A stretch of DNA of 38,184 nucleotides, from positions 1 to 38,184 of the forward strand of contig NZ_VRZC01000018.1 in NCBI RefSeq assembly GCF_016743215.1, in the 5' to 3' direction. The translations under genes were made by a program, and so were the position numbers. Source of the stretch: Geminocystis sp. GBBB08. Lineage in GTDB: Bacteria; Cyanobacteriota; Cyanobacteriia; Cyanobacteriales; Cyanobacteriaceae. Of this stretch, positions 28,201 to 37,496 are shown one piece after another (positions within the stretch are counted from its first letter, which is position 1; every line of letters starts with the position of its first letter). The notes below the pieces were generated by a model. That model saw nothing but the letters and a program-made list of their open reading frames with translations. It ran no database searches and was not told where the DNA came from.

Positions 28201-29232
28201 TTACTGATTCTTAAGCACTGTATTTGCCCGTAATTGCCCACAAGCTGCATCAGCTTCTAAGCCACGAGAATAACGCACACTAACCGCTATATTTTCTTGT
28301 TTCAAAAGGTTTAAAAATTGGTTAACTCTTTCTTTTGAAGGGCGTTTATAATCAACTTCCGAAATAGGATTATAAGGGATAAGATTAACATGGGTTTGAA
28401 ATCCTCGTAAATGTTGGGCTAATTCTTGCGCGTGTTGAGGTAAATCGTTCACTCCTGCTAGTAAAATATATTCAAATGTCACTCTTCTTCCCGTTATTTT
28501 GACATTCTCTCGACAATCGGCTAAAAGTTGTTGTAATGAATAATGATTGGCACTAGGAATTAATTTCTCTCTGGTTTCCTGATTGGAGGCGTGAAGACTG
28601 ACGGCAAAAGTGATTTGTAGCTTATGGTGGGCTAATTCTCGGATTTTTTGCGGTAAGCCTACCGTAGATATTGTAAGCGATCGCTGACCAATACCAATAT
28701 CTTCGTTAATAGATTTAATGGCAGGAATAACTTCAGGTAAATTCAACAATGGCTCACCCATACCCATAAATACCACATTAGTCACCCTTTCACCAAAATC
28801 ATTTTGTACTGTCAAAATTTGATCTATAATTTCATGGGCTTTAAGATTACGAGTAAATCCCCCTTTTCCAGTGGCACAAAAATCACAACCCATGATGCAA
28901 CCGATTTGGGAAGACACACACACCGTTAATCTTTTACTGGTAGGAATGCCTACTGCTTCGACAATTACATCATCGGCTAATTTTAATAAATATTTGCGAG
29001 TTTGATCAGGGGCAATGCTATAGTGATGAATAGCCGATCGACCAATAACTGCATTTTCTTGCAATTCTCGCCATTTTTGTGGAAAAACCGTCATATCAGC
29101 CCAAGAAGTTGCCCCTTTTTCGTATAACCACTGATAAAGTTGTTTTCCTCTATAGGAAGGTTGCCCTTGTTGAGTAATCCATGAGGTTAATTCTGGTAAC
29201 GATTTGCCTAATAATACTTCTTGAGTTGCCAT
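28201..29232 (-). CDS. rlmN: Dual-specificity 23S rRNA/tRNA adenine-C2 methyltransferase RlmN
   Basis: A 343-residue radical-SAM enzyme that methylates C2 of A2503 in 23S rRNA and of A37 in some tRNAs. The [4Fe-4S] cluster motif CX3CX2C is Cys112, Cys116 and Cys119 ([12 protein letters not shown]). The glycine-rich SAM site is [12 protein letters not shown]. The SLHA motif ([13 protein letters not shown]) and the [13 protein letters not shown] segment are typical. The C-terminal Cys in DAACGQLRA is the one that forms the methyl-protein adduct. Length is normal. The N-terminal RNA-binding segment contains [17 protein letters not shown]. It lies 138 bases downstream of the hybrid kinase gene on the same strand, and is probably a separate unit. 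Confidence 0.97.
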   Translation of the reverse strand: MATQEVLLGKSLPELTSWITQQGQPSYRGKQLYQWLYEKGATSWADMTVFPQKWRELQENAVIGRSAIHHYSIAPDQTRKYLLKLADDVIVEAVGIPTSKRLTVCVSSQIGCIMGCDFCATGKGGFTRNLKAHEIIDQILTVQNDFGERVTNVVFMGMGEPLLNLPEVIPAIKSINEDIGIGQRSLTISTVGLPQKIRELAHHKLQITFAVSLHASNQETREKLIPSANHYSLQQLLADCRENVKITGRRVTFEYILLAGVNDLPQHAQELAQHLRGFQTHVNLIPYNPISEVDYKRPSKERVNQFLNLLKQENIAVSVRYSRGLEADAACGQLRANTVLKNQ

Positions 29233-29370
29233 AATTAAGATACTTTTTGATCCTGATAAAACACTGAAAATCCTCGATCTTTTACTATTATAAAACTAGA
29301 GTAGGTAAAAAAAGAAACTGGAACTAAATCCTCCTCATTATCTGATTCTTTGGAATTTTATTAACATTGT

Positions 29371-31899
29371 TTAGAGATGATTTTTTGATAACCATTTATT
29401 TAATAAATTCTCTACTTGTTTTAAAGAAAAAGGTTTAGTTAAATAATCACTCATCCCTACGGCTAAACACTTTTCCCTATCTCCTTCCATAGCAAAAGCT
29501 GTTAAACCAATGATGGGCAAATTTTGAGTATCTTTATTTAATCTCAATTTTTTGGTGGTATCATAACCGTCTAAAATTGGCATTTGACAATCCATAAAAA
29601 TCAAATTATAATTATTCTTTGCTACTTTTTCAAGACATTCTTGACCATTATTTACTACATCAAAAGAATAGCCTAATCGCTTCATTACTTGCATAATAAT
29701 TTTTTGATTTACTTTATCATCTTCTACGATTAAAATATGAGCATATTCTTTGATAACTTTATTTTTCCCGACAGTCTCAACGGTACTAATTTTATGGTTA
29801 ATAATAATATTTTCTTCAACGTTTAAGGGTATGGTAAACCAAAATGTTGAGCCTTCATTGACTATACTTTCGACACCTATTTCTCCTTCCATTAAATTTA
29901 CTAATTGTTTACAAATAGCTAAACCTAAACCAGTGCCTCCATATTCACGAGTTGTGGAGGAGTCAACTTGAGAAAAAGATTGAAATAGTCGATTATAATT
30001 AAATTTTGCAATCCCAATTCCAGTATCTTTTACAGCAAAATAAACTGTTACTATGCTATTATCTTTAGGTGTTTTGTCTAATTTTTTTGCTATTAATTTA
30101 ATTGAACCTTTTTGAGTAAATTTTAAAGCATTACTAACTAAATTATTAAATATTTGCCTAATTCTAAAACTATCACCTTGATATACTTTGTCTAAATCAG
30201 TATCAATTTCATAAGTTAATTCAAGGTTTTTTTGTTGTGCTTGATACCTAAAAATTTGACAAGTTTCTTTGATAAACTCATTAAGATTAAATATTTCAAA
30301 ATCAAGTTCAATTTGCCCCGCTTCTAATTTTGATAAATCTAAAATTTGATTAATTAATCCTAATAAAATCTCGCCACTATTTTTAATAGTTTGCACAAAA
30401 TCTAAAGATTCTTCATCGAGTTTATGATCAGAAAGTAAATCTGCCATGCCTAATATTCCATTCATAGGAGTGCGAATTTCATGGCTCATATTAGCTAAAA
30501 ATGCACTTTTTATTTTCGTTGCTTCTTCTGCTTTTTCTTTCGCTATTTTTAATTCTTTTACTAATAATGCTTGTTTAATTCCAATGGCAATTTGTAAGCA
30601 TAATTCTTCTAAAAAATCTATTTCATGTTCTTCCCAAATACGAGGTTTTTCGCAATGATGAGCAATAAATAAACCCCATAATAATTTATCTTTTTTATTA
30701 ATAATAATTGGTAAGGCTAAAATTCCTTTTACATTTAAACTTTTTAGTAGTTTTAAATGACATTTATCAATATTGGCTTTATCAATATCACTAATATTTT
30801 GTTTACGACAATTAAGAGAATAATCGATTTTACCATCATTTTGAAAATAAGTATCTTTTACTACTAAATTAAGAATCGAATTATATTTATTATTATAAGA
30901 TTCGGCTACAACTTGACCACTATCATCTTGATTAAACTCAAAAAAAAGTACCCGATCACATCTTAAAAATTTTCTAATTTCTTTGACAGCAGTATTAAGA
31001 ATTGCCTCAATTTCTATCGATTCACGAATTTTTAAAGAAATAGTAGCCAATAATTGTTTATAAGATTGATTTCTAACGAATTGATACTCTAAAGAAGTAT
31101 TATTGAGCATGAGAGTATCAACTTTTGTCCGTAAAAATTCTACTGTAATATTATCTTTTTTCCAATAGTCTTTAGCTCCTTTTTTGATAATTTCTACTAC
31201 CATTTCTTCATTTCCTTGCTCCGTCATGACAACGACAGGAATTTTTGTTAAATCTAAAATATATTTTAATTCATCTAAAATTTCTAGTCCATTAGCATCA
31301 GAAAGAGAATAGTCTAACAAGATTAAATTAGGAGTTATTTCTTTACAAAGTTGTAATAATTCTTCTCCAGTTTCACACTCAAAAATTTCGTGATTTTTAT
31401 AATTATCTCTTAATAAATAACGAATATAAGTATGATGATTTTGTTGAAACTTTTCAGCAATAACAATTTTATTAGGAGTGAGAGAAACTGATAGATTTTG
31501 TATATAATCATCAAAAATTTTATGAAGAGAATTATGTAATTTTTCTGCTGTTATTTTTGATTTAATTAAATAATCAGTTGCACGATCTTGCATCAAGTTA
31601 AGAGCTATTTTTTCATCACCGTGTCCTGTTAAAATAATGATGGGAATTTTGTGATTTGGTTTTAAATAATGAAGAGAATCTACAATATCAAAGCCATCCA
31701 TATCAGGTAAGAAAAAATCCAATAAAATTAAATGAATATCATTTGTTTCACATATTTGTAACGCTTCTTCTCCCGTTTCAGCTTCTAAAATATTATATTT
31801 ATATTTTCGATCTTTTTTTAAATAACGACGATAAACTTCTCTATCTATAATAAAATCTTCCACAATTAAAATAGTAAAAATTAAGTCGCTATTTGACAT
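29371..31899 (-). CDS. Hybrid histidine kinase REC-REC-GAF(CBCR-like)-HisKA-HATPase-REC
   Basis: An 842-residue soluble multidomain kinase. REC1 (about 8-130) has Glu14-Asp15 and phospho-acceptor Asp61. REC2 (about 143-265) keeps Asp196 but its acidic pair reads Ala148-Glu149, so it may be impaired. The GAF domain (about 282-447) has Cys380-His381 (IDKCHLKLL) and [16 protein letters not shown], the pattern of cyanobacteriochrome domains, so a bilin is probably bound. The DXCF-type second-Cys position reads DTYF. HisKA has His473 ([10 protein letters not shown]), HATPase has N box Asn590, G1 DTGIGI and G2 GTGLGL, and the final receiver has Asp770 ([12 protein letters not shown]). It is third in a transcription unit after the phytochrome and the Rcp1-like regulator (51-base gap), so it likely joins the same light response. 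Confidence 0.9.
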   Translation of the reverse strand: MSNSDLIFTILIVEDFIIDREVYRRYLKKDRKYKYNILEAETGEEALQICETNDIHLILLDFFLPDMDGFDIVDSLHYLKPNHKIPIIILTGHGDEKIALNLMQDRATDYLIKSKITAEKLHNSLHKIFDDYIQNLSVSLTPNKIVIAEKFQQNHHTYIRYLLRDNYKNHEIFECETGEELLQLCKEITPNLILLDYSLSDANGLEILDELKYILDLTKIPVVVMTEQGNEEMVVEIIKKGAKDYWKKDNITVEFLRTKVDTLMLNNTSLEYQFVRNQSYKQLLATISLKIRESIEIEAILNTAVKEIRKFLRCDRVLFFEFNQDDSGQVVAESYNNKYNSILNLVVKDTYFQNDGKIDYSLNCRKQNISDIDKANIDKCHLKLLKSLNVKGILALPIIINKKDKLLWGLFIAHHCEKPRIWEEHEIDFLEELCLQIAIGIKQALLVKELKIAKEKAEEATKIKSAFLANMSHEIRTPMNGILGMADLLSDHKLDEESLDFVQTIKNSGEILLGLINQILDLSKLEAGQIELDFEIFNLNEFIKETCQIFRYQAQQKNLELTYEIDTDLDKVYQGDSFRIRQIFNNLVSNALKFTQKGSIKLIAKKLDKTPKDNSIVTVYFAVKDTGIGIAKFNYNRLFQSFSQVDSSTTREYGGTGLGLAICKQLVNLMEGEIGVESIVNEGSTFWFTIPLNVEENIIINHKISTVETVGKNKVIKEYAHILIVEDDKVNQKIIMQVMKRLGYSFDVVNNGQECLEKVAKNNYNLIFMDCQMPILDGYDTTKKLRLNKDTQNLPIIGLTAFAMEGDREKCLAVGMSDYLTKPFSLKQVENLLNKWLSKNHL

Positions 31900-31950
31900 A
31901 GAAATTTATGTTAATAATCAATATAAAATGATTTTTTGATTGGATCAATG

Positions 31951-32418
31951 TTAGTGAGAAGGTAAAATAGAAACATAAAACCAATATTCTAATAAAGATT
32001 GAATCATTATCTTCATTTTATTTAAGTCCATTGGCTTAATAATATAAGTATTTGCTCCTTTTTGATAACAAGTTTGAATGTCATCAGGATTAGAAGAAGT
32101 TGTAAAAATAATTACAGGAATAGTTTTCAAAAAATCATTTTTTTTAATTTCTGTTAACACTTCTTTACCATCTGTACCGGGTAAATTAAGATCTAATAAA
32201 ATCAAAGATGGACGAGAAAAAATAGAAAAATTTTGATATTTTCCCCGATGATAAAGATAATCTAAGGCATCATCACCATCATAACAACGATAAACGGGAT
32301 TATGAAAAGATAATTTTTGTAAAAAACGGCTGAAAACTGCAAAATCAGTATCACTATCTTCTACAACCAAAAGATGATAGCGTGAGTCTTGAATGGATTC
32401 CCTTAAATTATCTGTCAT
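31951..32418 (-). CDS. rcp1: Rcp1-like single-domain response regulator
   Basis: A 155-residue receiver-only protein of the Rcp1 family, the cognate partners of cyanobacterial phytochromes. I start at ATG 32418; two TTG codons just upstream could extend it by two residues and are closer to an AGGA. The acidic pocket is VVEDSDTD, the phospho-acceptor is Asp76 (LLDLNLPGTDG), the switch region is FTTSSNP, and the Lys is in IIKPMD. The Rcp1-type insertion DYLYHRGKYQ and the extended C-terminal helix are present. It lies 87 bases downstream of the phytochrome gene, the standard arrangement. It has no output domain, so signal must pass on by protein contact or phosphotransfer, possibly to the receivers of the next gene. 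Confidence 0.9.
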   Translation of the reverse strand: MTDNLRESIQDSRYHLLVVEDSDTDFAVFSRFLQKLSFHNPVYRCYDGDDALDYLYHRGKYQNFSIFSRPSLILLDLNLPGTDGKEVLTEIKKNDFLKTIPVIIFTTSSNPDDIQTCYQKGANTYIIKPMDLNKMKIMIQSLLEYWFYVSILPSH

Positions 32419-32511
32419 CAACAAACTTTTCCTTTAAAATAATCGATCTACTGAATTTGAATAAATAGTATAGAAAAATACTTTTCCCTAAATTTATCAT
32501 TAATACATCAC

Positions 32512-34713
32512 CTATGGGAGAGTAAAATAAAAAGTTGTGCCTTCACCATAGACTGATTCTAACCAAATGTTACCTCCGTGACGCTCAATAATCCGTTTAA
32601 CAATGGTTAAACCAACACCGTTTCCCCCACCGTATTGATTTTGTCCATGTAATCTTTTAAAAATACGAAAAATAGTATTAAAATGTTTTTCTTGAATACC
32701 CATACCGTTATCTTTGATATAAAAAATAATTTTTGATTTTGCTATTTCTATTTCTTTTTGTTCAGTTAAATAACCAATTTCAATTACTTTTTGCTGTTGA
32801 TGATTATATTTTAATCCGTTAGTAATTAAGTTAGTTAATAATTCTTCTATTAAAATAGGATCTCCTTGAGTATTTGGCAAGGTTTTTGAAATAATAATTT
32901 CCCAATTTTTTTCCTGATAAGATGCTTTTAACATCTTGGTTATATTATTGATTAGATTTGTTAAATTAATTGGTTTAATTGTTAAGCCTGTACGCCCAAT
33001 ACGAGAATATTCTAATAAAGCTTCTATTAATCCCTCCATCCGTTTAGTCAAAGACAATAAGGTGTTTAATTTATCTTTACCATCTTGATCTAAAATATTT
33101 TCATAATCTTCTAATAAAAAAGTAGAATAATTATAAATACCTCGTAATGGTTCTTTTAAATCATGGGATGCGATATAAGTAAAAGCATCTAATTCTTGAT
33201 TTATAGTTTGTAACTCTAAATTTAATGAAGCTAATTCATCGGCTTTTTGTAAAATAATTCCTACTACTGCATTTTTAAACTCTATGGCTTCTTGAATTTC
33301 GTATTTTTGCCAAGGTAATGACTGAAATTTTACTTTTTCTTGCCATTCCTGAAAAGAATTTCGAGGAGATAAAGTGATACCATCAGCTTCAATTTTAATT
33401 GAGTTATAAGGATTTCCGGCCCATTTTACTGTTTGAATAACTTCGCCACGAAACCAGATAATATAATAACGAGTAACTCTGGTTAAAGTTAATAATAAAA
33501 TACCACTAGCAACGTCTTTAAATCCTTGAGCTTTTTCATAAATTTTGGATAAATTATTAGTATAATAAATATCATTTTTAGTCTCGATTTCCAAAAAATC
33601 TATTAAATGATAAATCTCTTTTTCTGAAGGAGTTTTACCAAATAAAAAAAGTTCATCATCAGCACAAATTGCAACTCCATTACCATTAACTAAATTTTGA
33701 ATTTGCTCACCATTATTAATTAAACTATCAATTAAATTAGTGGATTTAGATAAAGAGTTAATTAAATTAGTTTGAATATTTTTGAGACTGATTTTATCAT
33801 TAAGATATTCATTTTCTTCTTTAGCAGGTAATTCAATTGACATTATCTTTCCTAAAAATTCACAAACAGTACGAATATCATAAGGTACATATTTAGGGCT
33901 GTAATTATGACAAGCAATTAATCCCCATAAATGATTATTATTAATGATAGAAATTGTCATAGAACTTTTGACTCCCATATTTTTTAAATATTCTAAATGA
34001 CATGGAGAAACACCTCGTAAAACTGAATAACTTAAATCAAAAATTTCGTTAGTTTCTGGATGATTTAGAAGCAAAACAGGCTGATAATAAACATCGGGAA
34101 TTACTCGAAGAAAATTGAGACTAAAAAGATACCTCGCTTTAAGAGGAATATCAGTTTCTGGGTAATGTAAATTAAAAAATGAGTCTAAATTTTCTCTTTT
34201 TGCTTCGGCGATAACATGACCATATTTATTATCTTCAAAACGATAAATCATCACTCGATCAAATTCAGTTAATTTTCTAATTTCTGCAACAATAATTGTG
34301 GATAATTCCATTAAATTTTTAGTTTTTTGCAGCTTTTTTATAATGTTATTAGTAACTTGATAAAATTGAAAAAAATTAGAACTATAGGATTGATTTATTA
34401 TTTCTAATTCTAAAAAAATAAAATTATTAAAACTATGAATAATTCCTTGAAAAAATTGTTTTTTAATCTTTAAATCTAAAGGATTAATATAATTAAAGTC
34501 TTTCTTTAAACAGTTAGTAATAGCTTCAACTTGTTTCTCATTTAAAAGTAAAGAAATGTGCTTATTTATTAAATCATTAGGCTGATAACCTAACCATTTT
34601 TCTGTATTTTGACTAACTTGACAAATAGTTAATTCTGGATCATTTAAAATAATTAAAACACCATGGGGTTGAATAGTACCGAGTAATTGAATTTCTTGAT
34701 GATCATAGTTCAT
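32512..34713 (-). CDS. cph1: Cyanobacterial phytochrome, Cph1-type (PAS-GAF-PHY-histidine kinase)
   Basis: A 733-residue red/far-red photoreceptor kinase, close to the 748 of Synechocystis Cph1. The N-terminal lasso region has IQPHGVL (14-20), followed by PAS (about 20-110). GAF (about 130-295) has Tyr157 (MIYRF), PETDIP with Asp188, and Cys238 in SPCHLEYLKNMGV, the Cys that binds phycocyanobilin in Cph1; His239 and His269 (ACHNYSPK) match the chromophore-pocket His residues. The PHY tongue is recognised by WAGNP and PRNSF. HisKA has its H box in ASHDLKEPLRGI and HATPase has NGLKYN, DNGMGI and GNGVGLTIVKR. It should autophosphorylate and pass phosphate to the Rcp1-like regulator. It is the first gene of a three-gene minus-strand unit and is divergent from rpsU (165 bases). 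Confidence 0.95.
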   Translation of the reverse strand: MNYDHQEIQLLGTIQPHGVLIILNDPELTICQVSQNTEKWLGYQPNDLINKHISLLLNEKQVEAITNCLKKDFNYINPLDLKIKKQFFQGIIHSFNNFIFLELEIINQSYSSNFFQFYQVTNNIIKKLQKTKNLMELSTIIVAEIRKLTEFDRVMIYRFEDNKYGHVIAEAKRENLDSFFNLHYPETDIPLKARYLFSLNFLRVIPDVYYQPVLLLNHPETNEIFDLSYSVLRGVSPCHLEYLKNMGVKSSMTISIINNNHLWGLIACHNYSPKYVPYDIRTVCEFLGKIMSIELPAKEENEYLNDKISLKNIQTNLINSLSKSTNLIDSLINNGEQIQNLVNGNGVAICADDELFLFGKTPSEKEIYHLIDFLEIETKNDIYYTNNLSKIYEKAQGFKDVASGILLLTLTRVTRYYIIWFRGEVIQTVKWAGNPYNSIKIEADGITLSPRNSFQEWQEKVKFQSLPWQKYEIQEAIEFKNAVVGIILQKADELASLNLELQTINQELDAFTYIASHDLKEPLRGIYNYSTFLLEDYENILDQDGKDKLNTLLSLTKRMEGLIEALLEYSRIGRTGLTIKPINLTNLINNITKMLKASYQEKNWEIIISKTLPNTQGDPILIEELLTNLITNGLKYNHQQQKVIEIGYLTEQKEIEIAKSKIIFYIKDNGMGIQEKHFNTIFRIFKRLHGQNQYGGGNGVGLTIVKRIIERHGGNIWLESVYGEGTTFYFTLP

Positions 34714-34799
34714 AATTTTAATATTTTGAGTTATTAATAGTTATAATTGAGTATACTAGTATTTATAAAAATACAATTAAATTTTAATTAAGTTGTGGA

Positions 34800-34828
34800 T
34801 TGTGAAACGCCGATGACTAAGTTATAAT
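34800..34828 (+). promoter_or_regulatory. Sigma-70-type promoter of rpsU
   Basis: TTGTGA at 34800-34805 and a perfect TATAAT at 34823-34828, 17 bases apart, about 50 bases before the rpsU start. The orientation suits rpsU. The spacer also must hold the promoter of the divergent phytochrome unit, which I could not place. Confidence 0.6.
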
Positions 34829-34864
34829 TATAAATTAGTTTTAAAATTACAATAAAATTCTAGT

Positions 34865-34871
34865 AAGGAGG
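34865..34871 (+). promoter_or_regulatory. Strong Shine-Dalgarno of rpsU
   Basis: AAGGAGG ends seven bases before the ATG at 34879. It is the best ribosome binding site in the window; most other genes here lack one. Confidence 0.85.
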
Positions 34872-34878
34872 CTATTAA

Positions 34879-35055
34879 ATGACCCAAGTGGTTGTAGGAC
34901 AAAATGAAAATATAGAATCAGCTTTACGTCGTTTTAAAAGACAAGTTTCTAAAGCAGGAATCTTCGCCGATATTAAACGTCTGCGTCACTTTGAAACCCC
35001 TATTGAAAAGCAAAAACGCAAAGCCGTTGCCCGTCGCAAAAAACGCTTTCGTTAA
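34879..35055 (+). CDS. rpsU: 30S ribosomal protein bS21
   Basis: A 58-residue basic protein that belongs to the small ribosomal subunit near the anti-Shine-Dalgarno end of 16S rRNA and assists initiation. It starts [20 protein letters not shown], has the family core [12 protein letters not shown], then [14 protein letters not shown], and ends with a highly basic tail ARRKKRFR. The length is typical. A good promoter and AAGGAGG precede it. It is a single gene between the divergent phytochrome unit and petB. A longer antisense frame covering it is a shadow. Confidence 0.96.
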   Translation: MTQVVVGQNENIESALRRFKRQVSKAGIFADIKRLRHFETPIEKQKRKAVARRKKRFR

Positions 35056-35539
35056 GTAAAATCTTAGGATTAAAAGATTAGTAGTTAGATAATTATTTTT
35101 ATTTACATTCATCAATAAATAAGGTAAGGTGATCATAAAATTGACCATAGGCAATGATTTTTGTATTATTTGACTTCAATAAAAACATTGTCAAAAAATT
35201 GGATTGTTGAATATTGTTTTGCGTAAAAGAATAAGAGCAAGTCACAAAGTTTAAGTTAAATCTTAAATCACAAGACTTGCTTTTTGATTGTTAAGAAATC
35301 TTTACAAAATAAGTAATTATGATTGATAATTGGCATTAAAACTTAAAGATATGTTAAATTTTATTTAGCAAGTATTAAAGTCACAACCATCGTTGAAGAT
35401 GTTATTCCTTGCTACAACGTCATGATATAATTCCATTGACTAAAGTATAACTATAAGTCCTCAACAAAACTGAGATTTATCGTTATTAAACTGATTAAAA
35501 AATCACTGTACATAATAATTCCTAAAAGTTCACGGCTTA
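35056..35539. other. Intergenic region between rpsU and petB
   Basis: A 484-base gap. The first 180 bases are AT-rich without clear coding potential and end in the terminator-like hairpin at 35236-35285. The remaining 250 bases should hold the petB promoter and leader. A TATAAT at 35426-35431 and a TTGACT at 35436-35441 occur but do not form a standard pair with each other. A transcript ending at the hairpin could be a long rpsU 3' UTR or a separate small RNA; the sequence does not decide this. Confidence 0.5.
35236..35285 (+). terminator. Probable rho-independent-type terminator after rpsU
   Basis: Outer stem AGCAAGTC (35236-35243) pairs with GACTTGCT (35274-35281), followed by a T run to 35285. 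Inside the loop a second hairpin can form between TTTAAG (35250-35255) and CTTAAA (35262-35267). It is about 180 bases beyond the rpsU stop and before petB. Confidence 0.65.
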
Positions 35540-36208
35540 ATGTTTACTAAACAAGTAACCGATTCTCCTGTTTATAAATGGTTTAACGATCGCCTAGAAG
35601 TAGATGCGATTTCCGATGATATTAGTAGCAAATACGTTCCCCCCCACGTCAATATTTTTTATTGCTTAGGCGGAATTACTTTAACTTGCTTCTTAATTCA
35701 ATTTGCTACGGGGTTTGCGATGACGTTTTATTACAAACCTACCGTTACCGAAGCCTTTACTTCCGTTCAATTCATTATGAATGAAGTTAACTTCGGCTGG
35801 TTAATTCGTTCAGTCCATCGCTGGTCAGCTAGTATGATGGTGTTAATGTTAATTCTCCATGTGTTCCGTGTTTATTTAACGGGTGGTTTCAAAAAACCTC
35901 GTGAGTTGACTTGGATTGTGGGTGTAACTATGGCAGTAATTACCGTTTCCTTTGGTGTAACTGGTTATTCTTTACCTTGGGATCAAGTAGGTTATTGGGC
36001 CGTTAAAATCGTATCTGGCGTACCTGCGGCTATTCCTGTCGTTGGTGATCAAATGGTAGAACTTTTAAGAGGTGGTGCAAGTGTAGGTCAAGCTACTTTA
36101 ACCCGTTTCTATACTATTCACACCTTTGTCTTACCTTGGTTAATGGCAGTATTCATGTTATTACACTTCCTCTTAATCCGTAAACAGGGTATTTCAGGTC
36201 CGTTGTAA
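35540..36208 (+). CDS. petB: Cytochrome b6
   Basis: A 222-residue thylakoid membrane subunit of the cytochrome b6f complex, which oxidises plastoquinol and passes electrons to plastocyanin or cytochrome c6. Four membrane helices are visible. The b-haem ligands are His93 and His107 ([16 protein letters not shown]) paired with His194 and His209 ([17 protein letters not shown]). Cys42 (FYCLGG) is the residue that covalently holds haem c-n. The start [20 protein letters not shown] and the 222-residue length match several cyanobacterial PetB. It is followed by petD on the same strand after an unusually repeat-filled 183-base spacer. Confidence 0.98.
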   Translation: MFTKQVTDSPVYKWFNDRLEVDAISDDISSKYVPPHVNIFYCLGGITLTCFLIQFATGFAMTFYYKPTVTEAFTSVQFIMNEVNFGWLIRSVHRWSASMMVLMLILHVFRVYLTGGFKKPRELTWIVGVTMAVITVSFGVTGYSLPWDQVGYWAVKIVSGVPAAIPVVGDQMVELLRGGASVGQATLTRFYTIHTFVLPWLMAVFMLLHFLLIRKQGISGPL

Positions 36209-36227
36209 ATTCCTTGACAATTTTGTC

Positions 36228-36316
36228 GTAGGTTGAGTTAAACAACTTGCAACCCCATTAAACCAGTAAATTAGTTTACTATTTAATTTGGGTTTAGTGA
36301 CTTCAACCCAACCTAC
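36228..36316. repeat. Long imperfect palindrome between petB and petD
   Basis: Outer arms GTAGGTTGAGTTA (36228-36240) and CAACCCAACCTAC (36304-36316) are inverted copies. Inner arms ATTAAA (36257-36262) with TTTAAT (36282-36287), and AGTAAA (36265-36270) with TTTACT (36275-36280) around TTAG, continue the stem. The arms belong to the same TAGGTTGAGTT family as the repeats at 1617-1707. On the petBD transcript it would fold as an intercistronic hairpin. Confidence 0.75.
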
Positions 36317-36391
36317 ATAATCAAGATAAAATAAAAAAATATTTGGCTTTTTTTGTTCCATCTTTCTTCCTTTAGGAGATAACTACACACT

Positions 36392-36889
36392 ATGTCCAAC
36401 CCTAACTCTCAGTTAATCAAAAAACCTGATCTCGATGATCCAAAATTAAGAGCCAAATTAGCTCAAAATATGGGTCATCATTATTATGGTGAGATTGCAT
36501 GGCCTAACGATATTCTCTATATGTTTCCTGTCTGTATTTTAGGTACTTTAGGTTTAATCGTTGGTTTATCTATTCTTGATCCTGCTATGATTGGCGAACC
36601 TGCTGATCCTTTTGCTACTCCTTTGGAAATTTTACCTGAATGGTATTTATATCCCGTATTCCAAATTTTGCGAGTTTTACCTAACAAACTTTTAGGTATT
36701 GCTTGTCAAGCAGCTATTCCTTTAGGTTTAATGTTGATACCCTTCATCGAAAGTGTTAACAAGTTCCAAAATCCTTTCCGTCGCCCTATTGCGATGACTG
36801 TATTTTTATTTGGTACTGCCGTAACTCTTTGGTTAGGTGCTGGATCTATTTTCCCCATTGATAAGTCTTTAACTTTGGGTTTATTCTAA
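36392..36889 (+). CDS. petD: Cytochrome b6f complex subunit IV
   Basis: A 165-residue thylakoid membrane protein that, with cytochrome b6, forms the quinol-oxidising core of b6f. Three membrane helices are visible. The Qo-site motif PEWY is at 82-85 ([14 protein letters not shown]). The family opening [25 protein letters not shown] is present; the first nine residues (MSNPNSQLI) make it about five longer than the common 160-residue form. TTTAGGAGATAAC gives a good ribosome binding site for this ATG. It forms the usual petBD pair with the preceding gene. Confidence 0.98.
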   Translation: MSNPNSQLIKKPDLDDPKLRAKLAQNMGHHYYGEIAWPNDILYMFPVCILGTLGLIVGLSILDPAMIGEPADPFATPLEILPEWYLYPVFQILRVLPNKLLGIACQAAIPLGLMLIPFIESVNKFQNPFRRPIAMTVFLFGTAVTLWLGAGSIFPIDKSLTLGLF

Positions 36890-36985
36890 TTTTTGATTTG
36901 CAAGTCAAAATTATCAAAATCAAGTGTCTGTGATGGCTTTAAGGCTCTTTAAATGATGAGTTTTTAGGCGATCGCAGACCTTTTT
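36887..36985 (+). terminator. Hairpins after petD, possible terminator
   Basis: Immediately at the petD stop, TAATTTTTGA (36887-36896) can pair with TCAAAATTA (36905-36913). Further on, GTCTGTGAT (36926-36934) pairs with ATCGCAGAC (36971-36979, one G-U), directly followed by CTTTTT. The second structure has a terminator-like T run but a 36-base loop and overlaps a HIP1 octamer (36968-36975). Confidence 0.4.
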
Positions 36986-37034
36986 CGTGAACATAATTTA
37001 TAATAAAACTACTTAAAAATCGGAGGTAATCGTA

Positions 37035-37496
37035 ATGGTAGCCGAATTAATCAAAAACAAAACAAATTTATATGAGACTGACTATAATCTTTGGATATTA
37101 GAAACAGTTAAACAACTAGAAAATAAAAATTTTAACGCTGTTGACTGGGAAAACTTAATTGAGGAGGTTTTAGACTTGAGTGAACGCAAAAGAAGAAAAA
37201 TGACAAGTTTATTAATGAAATTGATAGAACACCTACTAATTTTACAATATTGGGATTCTGAAAAAGAAAGAAATAAAAGTCATTGGGAGAGAGAAATATT
37301 GAATTTTCGATTGCAAATCATGGAAGAATTAGAAGATAGTCCTAGTTTAAACAATCACCTCAATAATAAGTTTTTTGACTGTTATCTAAAAGGTTGTAAA
37401 TTGGCTTCCAAACATTTCCAACTACCTCTTGATAGATTCCCCGAAAAGCCGATCGCCTCTCTTGAACAAATCTTAGATGAAAACTGGCTTCCCTAA
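37035..37496 (+). CDS. DUF29 family protein, copy 1
   Basis: A 153-residue soluble, all-helical protein of the DUF29 family, which is expanded in cyanobacteria. Family landmarks are YETDYNLWILETVKQLENK, then DWENLIEEVLDLSERKRRKM, LLMKLIEHLLILQYWDSEKE, SHWEREILNFRLQIM, and the C-terminal DRFPEKPIASLEQILDENWLP. The strong site CGGAGG lies 8 bases before the ATG. DUF29 genes often travel with toxin-antitoxin and restriction loci, but no partner is visible here and the function is unknown. A paralogue follows 212 bases downstream on the same strand. Confidence 0.88.
   Translation: MVAELIKNKTNLYETDYNLWILETVKQLENKNFNAVDWENLIEEVLDLSERKRRKMTSLLMKLIEHLLILQYWDSEKERNKSHWEREILNFRLQIMEELEDSPSLNNHLNNKFFDCYLKGCKLASKHFQLPLDRFPEKPIASLEQILDENWLP

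Noticed and set aside
34924-35154. 76-codon minus-strand frame
   Set aside because: Antisense to rpsU, whose protein, promoter and Shine-Dalgarno are clear.
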